From: Paenibacillus alba | GTDB taxonomy: Bacteria; Bacillota; Bacilli; Paenibacillales; NBRC-103111 | Length of the DNA stretch: 64,000 bases | Assembly: GCF_013204855.1 (NCBI RefSeq) | Contig: NZ_JABMKZ010000007.1 | Span: forward strand, 1-64,000 | Direction: 5' to 3' | Shown: in pieces, positions 45,106 to 53,226 of the stretch | Numbering within the stretch: the stretch's first letter is position 1 | Layout: the number at the start of each line of letters is the position of its first letter | Made by a program: the position numbers and the translations under genes | The notes under the pieces: generated by a model | Seen by the model: only the letters and a program-made list of their open reading frames with translations | Database searches by the model: none | Told to the model about the DNA's origin: nothing

Positions 45106-45134
45106 AATAAAGCCTCCCGAATATTCGGAAGGCT
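45106..45134 (-). terminator. Terminator after the oligopeptide ATPase gene
   Basis: On the minus strand AGCCT-CCGAAT and ATTCGG-AGGCT pair with a small bulge and are followed by TTTATTTCT, roughly 80 bases beyond the stop of the ATPase gene at 45214. Confidence 0.65.
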
Positions 45135-45213
45135 TGACAGGCAGCATAATGATTACGCCGAGTATGAACAGAACGTACGAAGTCATATAATTGCGCGCTT
45201 TCTCTTCATGCAT

Positions 45214-46950
45214 TTATGATTCAGCTATCGCCAGCCAATGTCCAGGCTGCACTTCAACGAACCGTGACTGTTCCAACCCGTAGGGATCTTGTAGGGTCGG
45301 GTCGATGAGCGGCACGAACGTCTTGCGAGACTGCACAGCCGGATCGGGTACAGGAATCGCTGCAAGTAGTGATTTGGTATATGCATGCAGGGGATTCGCG
45401 TACAGTTCCTCGCTCTCTGCCAGCTCCACGATCCTGCCCTTGTACATAACCGCCACACGATCACTAATATGCTTAACCATCGATAGGTCGTGAGCGATAA
45501 ATAAATACGTAAGCCCCAGCCTTTGCTGAAGCTCCTCAAGCAACTTGACGATCTGTGCTTGGATGGAGACATCCAGGGCCGAAAGCGGCTCATCGCAGAC
45601 GATAAACTCCGGCTCGACTGCCAATGTCCGGGCGATTCCGATCCTCTGCCGCTGCCCGCCTGAGAACTCATGCGGGTAACGCATAGCGTGCGATGCGCTG
45701 AGACCGACCATCTCAAGCAGCTCCTCAATCCTTTTCTGCCGATCCAGCTTGCCTCTCGTCATTCGATGGAGGTCCAGAGCCTCTCCAATGATGTCGGCAA
45801 TACGCATACGTGGATTCAGAGAAGCGTAAGGGTCCTGGAAAATCATCTGCATGTAACGGCGCATCGTCTTCATCTCACTGCGCGATAAACGATTAAGCGG
45901 AATGCCCTTGTACAGCACCTCTCCCCCCGTCGCCTCATGCAAACGCAATATAGTCCGACCTGTGGTGGATTTGCCGCAGCCTGATTCACCGACAACACCA
46001 AGTGTTTCACCCGCATAGATATCGAAGCTGATATCGTTAACCGCCTTGATAATTTGGCCTTTTCCCAGATTGAAATGCTGTCTTAGCGACCTAACTTCCA
46101 GCAAGGGGCGATCGTCGGCTGAATGGCTGACAGCAGAGACAAGCTTGGGCTTCTTCTTCTCATCAAGTCGAGGCAGTGCATTCAACAAACGTACCGTATA
46201 GGGATGCTTCGGTGCAGTGAAAATCTCCTCCGTTGTACCCGTTTCGACCACCTCGCCATCCTTCATGACGACAACACGGTCGCACATCCCTGCTACGACA
46301 CCCAGATCATGGGTAATCAGGATGATAGACGTCCCCAGCTTTTGCTGAATATCCTTCATTTGGTGCAAGATTTGTGACTGAATCGTTACGTCGAGCGAAG
46401 TGGTTGGCTCATCGGCGATAAGCAGCGCCGGCCGACACGCAAGCGCGATCGCTATCATTACCCGTTGGCGCATGCCGCCGGAAAATTCATGGGGATACTG
46501 GTAATAACGGTCTTCGGGGTTTGTGATTCCCACCAATTTCAACATCTCTACTGCTTCAAGTCGAGCTTGCTCCTTATTAAGCCCCCTATGCTTGATCAGA
46601 CTTTCCTCAATCTGCCGTCCTATGCGCATCGTCGGGTTTAAGGAAGACATCGGATCTTGGAAGATCATGCCGATATCGCGTCCGCGAATCTCCTCCATCT
46701 CCATGTCCGACTTATCGGCTAGATTTTGTCCGTTGAAGAGCACCTGCCCGCCTTTTACCATCGAAGGCGGAGATGGCAATAACCGCATGATCGTACGAGC
46801 CGTCACGCTTTTTCCACTGCCGGATTCCCCTACGATTCCCAGCGTCTCGCCTTCGCGAACGGAAAAGCTTACATTGCGAACCGCCTCAACTTCCTTCTCT
46901 CTAGCGTAGAACGAAACAGACAACTGATTTACTTCTAAGATTGACTTCAT
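45214..46950 (-). CDS. Fused oligopeptide ABC ATPase (DppD-DppF type)
   Basis: 578 residues holding two complete ABC ATPase domains. First: [25 protein letters not shown] (about 1-265). Second: [25 protein letters not shown] (about 285-545). Each has the oligopeptide-type C-terminal hairpin ([24 protein letters not shown]). Two ATPase subunits in one chain suit the DppB/DppC-type permease pair encoded divergently at 47150. AAAGGTG precedes the ATG; a terminator follows. Divergent rather than co-directional with the permeases, which is unusual for this transporter class. Confidence 0.92.
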   Translation of the reverse strand: MKSILEVNQLSVSFYAREKEVEAVRNVSFSVREGETLGIVGESGSGKSVTARTIMRLLPSPPSMVKGGQVLFNGQNLADKSDMEMEEIRGRDIGMIFQDPMSSLNPTMRIGRQIEESLIKHRGLNKEQARLEAVEMLKLVGITNPEDRYYQYPHEFSGGMRQRVMIAIALACRPALLIADEPTTSLDVTIQSQILHQMKDIQQKLGTSIILITHDLGVVAGMCDRVVVMKDGEVVETGTTEEIFTAPKHPYTVRLLNALPRLDEKKKPKLVSAVSHSADDRPLLEVRSLRQHFNLGKGQIIKAVNDISFDIYAGETLGVVGESGCGKSTTGRTILRLHEATGGEVLYKGIPLNRLSRSEMKTMRRYMQMIFQDPYASLNPRMRIADIIGEALDLHRMTRGKLDRQKRIEELLEMVGLSASHAMRYPHEFSGGQRQRIGIARTLAVEPEFIVCDEPLSALDVSIQAQIVKLLEELQQRLGLTYLFIAHDLSMVKHISDRVAVMYKGRIVELAESEELYANPLHAYTKSLLAAIPVPDPAVQSRKTFVPLIDPTLQDPYGLEQSRFVEVQPGHWLAIAES

Positions 46951-47061
46951 ATAATCACCTTTATGTTTGGATGAATGAAAAAAAGACCTCTATCATTTGT
47001 ATTACACATAAAATAAAAATTCATAAAAACCCGACATTAAGAAATATTATTTCGATTATTA

Positions 47062-47090
47062 TTGACATTTTTCGCTGCTCCTTTTAAAAT
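47062..47090 (+). promoter_or_regulatory. SigA-type promoter of the oligopeptide operon
   Basis: TTGACA, 17-base spacer, TAAAAT; transcription should start near 47097, about 50 bases before the TTG start of the first permease gene. A near-consensus promoter. Confidence 0.8.
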
Positions 47091-47149
47091 CTACTATATC
47101 GATCGGAATAATGCAAGTTAAAACTGACCGACAAAAGGAGCACACAAAC

Positions 47150-48592
47150 TTGACCGGGCACACTCTCAAAATGGATTATCCTCTAGTCGACCGACTCGGG
47201 AACATCTTTTCCAAAATGCTATTGCATCCTACTTACCGCTTTTTGTTACTGTTGGCCGGAGCGCCCATACATCTAGTCGTTTATTTCGTCTTTCTGCGTC
47301 GGAAGAATCAGAGTTTGCATACAACTAGGTTAGATGAGTTAGAAGCGGAATGGACGTCCTCTGGCTACAGAAACAATTTGCTGGCAGAGACGAAGGAACA
47401 ACTGGAACGGAAGCACCGATTTTTTGGTCAACCCCTCATTTCGGAGAAGCTGAATCGTGAAGCTAATCGGATTGCAGGGGCTAAATTCAAGGAGGCGTTG
47501 CTGAGTCAACTTAAGGCTCAACAGAGTGGAATCGGACAGTCCCAGGTCACCTATGCGGATACGTTCACCGGGTTAATCCGACACCCAGCGTTTCTGGCTG
47601 CATCTTTTGTCCCCGGTTTTCTTATGTACGCGCTGATGCTCATTTATGGCAACGCCTATCTAAAATATATAATTGAACGGCTCGTGATGACCGTCTTTGT
47701 TATCTTTGGAGTTGCCTTTCTCGTCTTCACCATTTTATATTTGTCGCCCATGAATCCTGCGGCCAACATCATCGGGGAAACGGCTACCGCTGAGCAGATT
47801 GCTGCGTTTAACAAACTTTACGGTTTGGATCAGCCTTACTTGGCTCAGCTCTGGCATACGTTCCAAGGTATTCTGACATTTGATCTGGGCAAATCCTTCG
47901 CTGGCAGCGAAGACGTAGCCACATCCATTGCTTCGAAGTTCCCCGTGACGTTGACACTTACCGCTGTCTCCACGGTCATAGCCGTATTGATCGCCCTGCC
48001 AATTGGGCTGGTGTCTGCCACTCGGCCTAATTCTTTCTTTGACTATACCTTTATGCTGCTCGCTCTGATCGGATTGTCGATCCCGAATTTCTGGCAAGGA
48101 CTGATCCTCATCTTGAATTTCTCAATCAAGCTGCAGTGGCTGCCTGCTACGTATAATCCGCATAACGCGTTGACGATGATCATGCCTATTGTCGTATTAG
48201 GGACAGGTCTTACGGCAGCTGTCGCTCGGATGACGCGTTCTTCTACACTGGAGGTCATTCATGAGGATTATATTACGACAGCCCGGGCAAAAGGACTGTC
48301 CCGAGGGCAAGTGCTGTGGAAGCATGCCGTAGGCAACGCCCTGATCCCAATTATCACCATCATTGGACTTCAATTCGGAGCCATGCTCGGAGGAGCGGCT
48401 GTAACAGAGAAAGTTTTTAATATTAGCGGGATTGGAAACTATATCGTGGATAAGCAGTTCATCCCTGATATTCCTAGCATTATGGGGGGTGTCATCTATA
48501 CGGCCATTACGATCTCTATCGTGAATGTCATCATCGACATTTTGTACGCTTTTTTCGATCCAAGAATCCGTTCCAGAATGAAACAATACTAG
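47150..48592 (+). CDS. Oligopeptide-type ABC permease (DppB/OppB) with long N-terminal extension
   Basis: 480 residues from TTG at 47150, supported by AAAAGGAG 9 bases upstream; the ATG at 47111 lacks a site. The C-terminal about 310 residues are a DppB/OppB permease (GLDQPYLAQLW, FPVTLTLTAVSTVIAVLIAL, EDYITTARAKGLSRGQVLWKH, IPDIPSIMGGVIYT). About 165 residues with two hydrophobic segments precede it and have no counterpart in ordinary DppB. It would form the peptide pore with the next gene. A strong promoter lies upstream. Confidence 0.88.
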   Translation: MTGHTLKMDYPLVDRLGNIFSKMLLHPTYRFLLLLAGAPIHLVVYFVFLRRKNQSLHTTRLDELEAEWTSSGYRNNLLAETKEQLERKHRFFGQPLISEKLNREANRIAGAKFKEALLSQLKAQQSGIGQSQVTYADTFTGLIRHPAFLAASFVPGFLMYALMLIYGNAYLKYIIERLVMTVFVIFGVAFLVFTILYLSPMNPAANIIGETATAEQIAAFNKLYGLDQPYLAQLWHTFQGILTFDLGKSFAGSEDVATSIASKFPVTLTLTAVSTVIAVLIALPIGLVSATRPNSFFDYTFMLLALIGLSIPNFWQGLILILNFSIKLQWLPATYNPHNALTMIMPIVVLGTGLTAAVARMTRSSTLEVIHEDYITTARAKGLSRGQVLWKHAVGNALIPIITIIGLQFGAMLGGAAVTEKVFNISGIGNYIVDKQFIPDIPSIMGGVIYTAITISIVNVIIDILYAFFDPRIRSRMKQY

Positions 48593-48604
48593 CAGGTGGC
48601 CAAC

Positions 48605-50116
48605 GTGACTAAACCAATTTTAACAAAACAAGAAATCAATTTCAGACTACGCACCTGTACCGAATACGGGCAGGCCAGCTTTGCCGGAATCGCCTCGCTG
48701 GTCTTAGCTTTCGTGCTGCTCATTAACAGCTTTCAGGGAGCCGGATCATCCGGAGTGAAGCCGTATATCTTCACTGCCTTTGCTTCCTATTTGGCCTTCG
48801 CCCTACTTCAACTGGGAACAATGGCATTAATTCGCCGAGACCTACTGCTTCATGGCGAGCTGCGCCGCACCACTCGCCGACTGGGCTATGTGCTATTGAT
48901 CAGCTTGCTGACCGCTAATATCTTTGTCGTAACGGCTGCTTTTCAACTTATCAAACGCAAGAAGAGTGCAGCTTACACACTCTCGGTCTACACCCTTTTG
49001 ACGACCGTATTCGTATTCGCCATTTCGGCATTGAATGTCTTTAAGCCTTATGTATCCAACTTATTCGTGCCTGGCATGTTACTCCTGTTAGTTGGAGGTG
49101 CCGTTCAATTACTTGCTTTGCTTCTCATCGCTAGGTATTCAGATGACACACTTCTGCCCAAATGGATGTGGATAGCCGCAATCCTGCTGATTGCGACAAC
49201 GGTAACGGGCAATCTTTTTGCGCTAGCACTCGGCATCCTGTTGATAGCGAGACTCCGGAATAGAAACGATTCCTCTGGGGCAAAACTGAATCAGGTCATC
49301 GACCGGCTGTCCCGCAGCTCCACCTCGATGCTGGGCTTGTGGTTCATTGGCTTTTTAGTAACGATCTCCTTGTGCAGCTACTTGACGTTCGACTATGGAA
49401 TGGCGATCGACAATAATTACGGGACCATTCTGCAACCACCCAGCCTGACTTATCCACTTGGCACAGACAACTTCGGGCGCTGCCTATTCTCTCGGATCGT
49501 ATTCGGGGCTCGCATTTCGTTGTTCGTCGGCATCCTGTCAACGTTAATCCCTGTAATCATCGGGGGCTCACTGGGAGCAATATCTGGCTACTACGGACGC
49601 CATACAGATAATCTAATTATGCGAGCTCTCGATATTCTGTACGCGATTCCGGGCATCCTGCTGGCCATTGCCATCATTGCTGCATTCGGTGCCAATACAG
49701 TTAATCTTATTTTAGCGCTGAGCATTGGGGCCATCCCTACGTACGCTCGAACAATGCGAGCTAACGTACTACTCGTCTCGTCGCTTGAATACGTGCAGGC
49801 AGCGCGCGCATTCGGGGCAGGAGATCTAAAAATACTGCTCAGGCATATTGTTCCGAACTCCTTAGCTCCGATGATTGTCAAATCCACGCTAACTGTCGGT
49901 GGAGCCATCATCTCGACGAGTAGTTTGAGCTTTCTGGGACTCGGCGTTGAACCGCATATCCCTGAGTGGGGCAATATTCTGAAGGTAGGGAGCACCTACC
50001 TCGAAACAAATGCTTATACAGCAATCTATCCGGGCTTGGCCATCATCGCGCTGGTGCTATCCTTCAATTTCCTTGGCGACGGATTGCGCGACGCGCTTGA
50101 TCCCAAGCTTGACTAA
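48605..50116 (+). CDS. Oligopeptide-type ABC permease (DppC/OppC) with polytopic N-terminal extension
   Basis: 503 residues. GTG at 48605 is preferred because AGGTGG lies 5-6 bases upstream; a GTG at 48596 is inside that site. The last about 260 residues are a DppC/OppC permease (YPLGTDNFGRCLFSRIVFGARIS, EYVQAARAFGAGDLKILLRHI, FNFLGDGLRDALDPKLD, given here as pieces). The first about 225 residues hold roughly seven more hydrophobic helices absent from normal DppC, which the upstream permease also shows in shorter form. The gene is 12 bases after the first permease gene. Confidence 0.87.
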   Translation: MTKPILTKQEINFRLRTCTEYGQASFAGIASLVLAFVLLINSFQGAGSSGVKPYIFTAFASYLAFALLQLGTMALIRRDLLLHGELRRTTRRLGYVLLISLLTANIFVVTAAFQLIKRKKSAAYTLSVYTLLTTVFVFAISALNVFKPYVSNLFVPGMLLLLVGGAVQLLALLLIARYSDDTLLPKWMWIAAILLIATTVTGNLFALALGILLIARLRNRNDSSGAKLNQVIDRLSRSSTSMLGLWFIGFLVTISLCSYLTFDYGMAIDNNYGTILQPPSLTYPLGTDNFGRCLFSRIVFGARISLFVGILSTLIPVIIGGSLGAISGYYGRHTDNLIMRALDILYAIPGILLAIAIIAAFGANTVNLILALSIGAIPTYARTMRANVLLVSSLEYVQAARAFGAGDLKILLRHIVPNSLAPMIVKSTLTVGGAIISTSSLSFLGLGVEPHIPEWGNILKVGSTYLETNAYTAIYPGLAIIALVLSFNFLGDGLRDALDPKLD

Positions 50117-50234
50117 CCATTCTTCAATCATTTTGGAATTTTCATTCTTCCTCCATAACCTCTTCGTTACGAAACATGCAGGATCTGGGATGAATGTGCG
50201 TTCATATATTTAGCATTATAGGAGGTCAAATATT

Positions 50235-52073
50235 TTGAATACTAAAAGCAAGATCGTCATTCCCGTCGTCCTCGGCATCTCTCTGATGCTGAGCGGATGC
50301 AATTTCACTACCAAGGATCAGGCTGCAGCTTCGCCGACACCTGGAGCAGCAACACCTGGGACAGCGGCCGTCAACAATACCCCCGTCGATATCGAACTGC
50401 TGGGCACGAGCGCCAATGAGACAGACCTCAACATCGTTCGAGACCAGTTGTCTAAAAACGGCTTCAACGTTAAGCTGAATATCCAGCCGGATTACGGCAC
50501 GTTCAAATCCCAGCAGGACGCAGGCAACTTCGACGTTGCTTTGTCCAGTTGGACCACTGTTACCGGCAACCCGGACTATGCTGTACGTTCCCTCTTTAAG
50601 ACAGGCGGCGACTACAGCATTATGACAGATCCTGATATCGACAAACTGATCGAACAAGCCTCGGCCCAGACACCAGAGCAATACACAGAGACGTACAAAA
50701 AATTCGAGCAGCAGCTTGTTCTAGACAAGGCCTATATCGCACCGCTCTACAACTCGCTCAAAGCACAAGCGTTTAATCAAGACATTCTGAAGAAAGAGTC
50801 TGTACGTCTCTCGAAGTCACGCTCCCTTCCTTGGGAAGAACTCGACTTTAAGGATGCCTCTAAACGTGCCAAGGACCCGATCATTCTGCAATCATCGCTT
50901 CCTTCTCTGACGTCACTCGACCCGATTAAGGGCAATGACGGCTCCATCAATATTATTAACACGAACATGTACGTTCGTCTGCTCAATCTCACGGACGACG
51001 ATAAGCTGACTCCTGACGGCTCCCTTTCGCATAACTTCGCGATTGCCGAAGGAAATTCAGACTACTACTTTATCTTGCGTGACGACATCCGATTCGCGCA
51101 GATCAAAGATAAGCTCGCGGTCGATTCTGGCGAACGCGTAGGCGCAGAAGATGTCATTTTCTCACTGAATCGTGCCAAGGACAAAAATTCGGTTCCGAAT
51201 CATCGCACGTTCACGCTGCATGAGCATATTCAGAAGCTTGAGCTCGTGACGGACCCGGCAGTACTCGAATCCGCTAAGCTATCAGGCAGCTCCGAAACGA
51301 TCAAAGCGGCTTTGGAAAAGGGGCTCGACTCCAAAATCTCGTCTTTAGTATCCGACAAGAACAAAGCAAGTAATAAGGAAGGCAAGTATCAGGTAGTCAA
51401 GCTGACGACCACGCAGCCGTTCCCGCAAGTATTGAACTATCTTGCTCATCAATCGGCAGGCATCGTCTCCAAGAAACAAGTCGAGACGATCAATACGTAC
51501 GATGTTGCCAAATACGACGTTAATAAAGACATCGCTTACGGAGACCAATCAACGGTTACCGAAGGTGCCAAATACAATAACTCCCTGTATACAAGTGGTC
51601 CTTATATCCTGTCTTACAAGAATGATTACGAGGCCGTCTTCAACAAAAACCCAGGGTATATGAAGGGTACCAAATACGAGCCGAAAGTGGACACGATCAA
51701 AGTCCGTTTCATCAAAGACGCAGAAAGTTCCCTATCCGCGCTCAGAAGTGGTGAGATACACCTGCTCTACGGCGTGTCTGAAATTAAATTCGATGTTATC
51801 AAGGCCGATAACAAGCTTTCGCTGCAAACGATCCCTAGCAATGCTGTGTCCTACCTGCTCTTTAACACCAAAAACCGCGAAGTTGCCAAGAGTGCTGATT
51901 TGAGAAGAGCCGTTCTGTACTCCATCAATCAAGACGAGTTCCTCGCTTATTACAAAAACAATAAGTTTAAGGCCGTATCGACGCTAAGCCCGCTTGTCAA
52001 AACGGGATTGGAAGTCAAAGCAGATCCTGCAAAAGCGAAAGATTTCTTGAACAAATATAAAGCCACTAAGTAA
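50235..52073 (+). CDS. Oligopeptide-binding lipoprotein, apparently circularly permuted (SBP family 5)
   Basis: 612 residues from TTG at 50235 (GGAGG 9 bases upstream). A lipoprotein signal ends at LMLSGC (Cys22); a Pro/Ala/Thr linker follows to about 50. Residues 51-185 read like the normal C-terminal part of family-5 binding proteins (LSKNGFNVKLNIQPDYGTF, FDVALSSWTTVTGNPDY, DPDIDKLIEQASAQTPEQ, AYIAPLYN), while 213-612 read like the normal N-terminal part (LTSLDPIKGND start; later TSGPYIL, DAESSLSALRSGEI, LRRAVLYSINQDEFLAYY) and stop at DPAKAKDFLNKY, which normally continues into the first segment. This is the extracellular receptor for the adjacent permeases. No frame break is seen. Confidence 0.9.
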   Translation: MNTKSKIVIPVVLGISLMLSGCNFTTKDQAAASPTPGAATPGTAAVNNTPVDIELLGTSANETDLNIVRDQLSKNGFNVKLNIQPDYGTFKSQQDAGNFDVALSSWTTVTGNPDYAVRSLFKTGGDYSIMTDPDIDKLIEQASAQTPEQYTETYKKFEQQLVLDKAYIAPLYNSLKAQAFNQDILKKESVRLSKSRSLPWEELDFKDASKRAKDPIILQSSLPSLTSLDPIKGNDGSINIINTNMYVRLLNLTDDDKLTPDGSLSHNFAIAEGNSDYYFILRDDIRFAQIKDKLAVDSGERVGAEDVIFSLNRAKDKNSVPNHRTFTLHEHIQKLELVTDPAVLESAKLSGSSETIKAALEKGLDSKISSLVSDKNKASNKEGKYQVVKLTTTQPFPQVLNYLAHQSAGIVSKKQVETINTYDVAKYDVNKDIAYGDQSTVTEGAKYNNSLYTSGPYILSYKNDYEAVFNKNPGYMKGTKYEPKVDTIKVRFIKDAESSLSALRSGEIHLLYGVSEIKFDVIKADNKLSLQTIPSNAVSYLLFNTKNREVAKSADLRRAVLYSINQDEFLAYYKNNKFKAVSTLSPLVKTGLEVKADPAKAKDFLNKYKATK

Positions 52074-52088
52074 TTTACTGAACATGCT

Positions 52089-52131
52089 AAAGACTGCCTT
52101 ATCATCGAGTAGATGATTGGGCAGTTTCTTT
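52089..52131 (+). terminator. Terminator of the oligopeptide operon
   Basis: GACTGCC-tt-ATCATC pairs with GATGAT-tg-GGCAGTT around a 5-base loop and is followed by TTCTTTC. It sits just after the binding-protein stop. Confidence 0.7.
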
Positions 52132-52168
52132 CATACAACTACATATGCACAGATAGGAGCCTTGAACA

Positions 52169-52633
52169 ATGCCTACTTCCGAATCAACCTTCGTAAAACT
52201 CTCCCAATGGGATGCGCTCATCCTTGAATCTCTAAAAACCCAAGGTTGGTCTACAGAAGAGCTGCTTCAGCGAGTTCAAGCTGGCAATCTTCCCGTAGAT
52301 AACAGCAAGTTTCAATTCGACTATGCTCGTTTAACCGAGCTCTCGGCAAACGATCCGATGATGTTCGAACATGCGGCACGTCACGGCTACCAGATCAAAT
52401 ACAATACGCTTCGCGGCATCGCCAGTTGGCTTCTTCTCGCCTTCGGACAGGAAGCCAAGCTGCATCTAGAGCCAGGTAACGAGTCAGTCATTGCCTATCT
52501 AAATGCGGAGGAGTATAACAGTCTGACTGCGGTGCTCTCCTATGGATGGGTCGTGAGTGGGGAGCATGCAGCTTCTCCTGAAACGAGATCGACATACGTC
52601 ATTGAGACTCTATATTCCGTACATAAAAAATAA
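52169..52633 (+). CDS. Unknown small cytoplasmic protein
   Basis: 154 residues, no signal peptide or transmembrane helix, no recognised domain. Features: a helical N-terminus, a central FEHAARHGYQIKYNT, and a C-terminal alpha/beta part with LHLEPGNESVIAYL. AGGAG lies 11-12 bases before the ATG. It follows the terminated oligopeptide operon on the same strand; read-through coupling is possible. Function unknown. Confidence 0.65.
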   Translation: MPTSESTFVKLSQWDALILESLKTQGWSTEELLQRVQAGNLPVDNSKFQFDYARLTELSANDPMMFEHAARHGYQIKYNTLRGIASWLLLAFGQEAKLHLEPGNESVIAYLNAEEYNSLTAVLSYGWVVSGEHAASPETRSTYVIETLYSVHKK

Positions 52634-52749
52634 TGGAGCTCAACTTGATGGAAATCTCGACGCGGATATGCATGTATGAAATCAAAAATAGCTTGGAATT
52701 GGTACGCAGTGCAGCATGAGTCCAAATGAGAAATTACGAGAAGTCATAC

Positions 52750-53103
52750 TCATACGATTCTTGTTAATTCACTGTTAATTACCCGATGTGCGGCAACATA
52801 ACGATCTTTCGGACTAATCCCAAACGATGCAAATTGCACCTTCAATTGATTGGTCATAAATTGGACTTCATACTGCTTCGCATTTCCCACAAAAAAGCTA
52901 TTGTATGTGGATGCATTTGGTTTCACTATAAACGCAACATGATGAATCAATTTCTTCTTTCCGTTTAATGCATACACTTTGATTCTTACTTTGACATTCT
53001 TATGTTGATGCTGGTTTAGCGAGTTCACAACAATATCTTTGGATACAGTCTTGTCTTTCTCCGTTAGGTTATTCAGAGGTCCCGTCGTATATTTACGAAT
53101 CAT
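52750..53103 (-). CDS. Small unknown protein (beta-rich, basic)
   Basis: 117 residues, no signal peptide or transmembrane segment, basic and beta-rich (KVRIKVYALNGKKK, VAFIVKPNASTYNSFF). AAAGGGGA lies before the ATG. No family recognised; the composition and the DIVVNSLNQHQHKNV start resemble small exosporium or filament-type proteins of Bacillales only loosely. No operon partner: the next leftward gene, 53227-55710, lies upstream of it by 124 bases. Confidence 0.6.
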   Translation of the reverse strand: MIRKYTTGPLNNLTEKDKTVSKDIVVNSLNQHQHKNVKVRIKVYALNGKKKLIHHVAFIVKPNASTYNSFFVGNAKQYEVQFMTNQLKVQFASFGISPKDRYVAAHRVINSELTRIV

Positions 53104-53226
53104 ACATATTCCCCTTTCATAAATAAGATATTACGAAAATGTCATGTCACTGTAATATCTTATTCATGCAAGGGTTTATCTGATTGGACGAAGCCCTCTT
53201 CTTTATCTCCAAATCCCCAAACTTTC

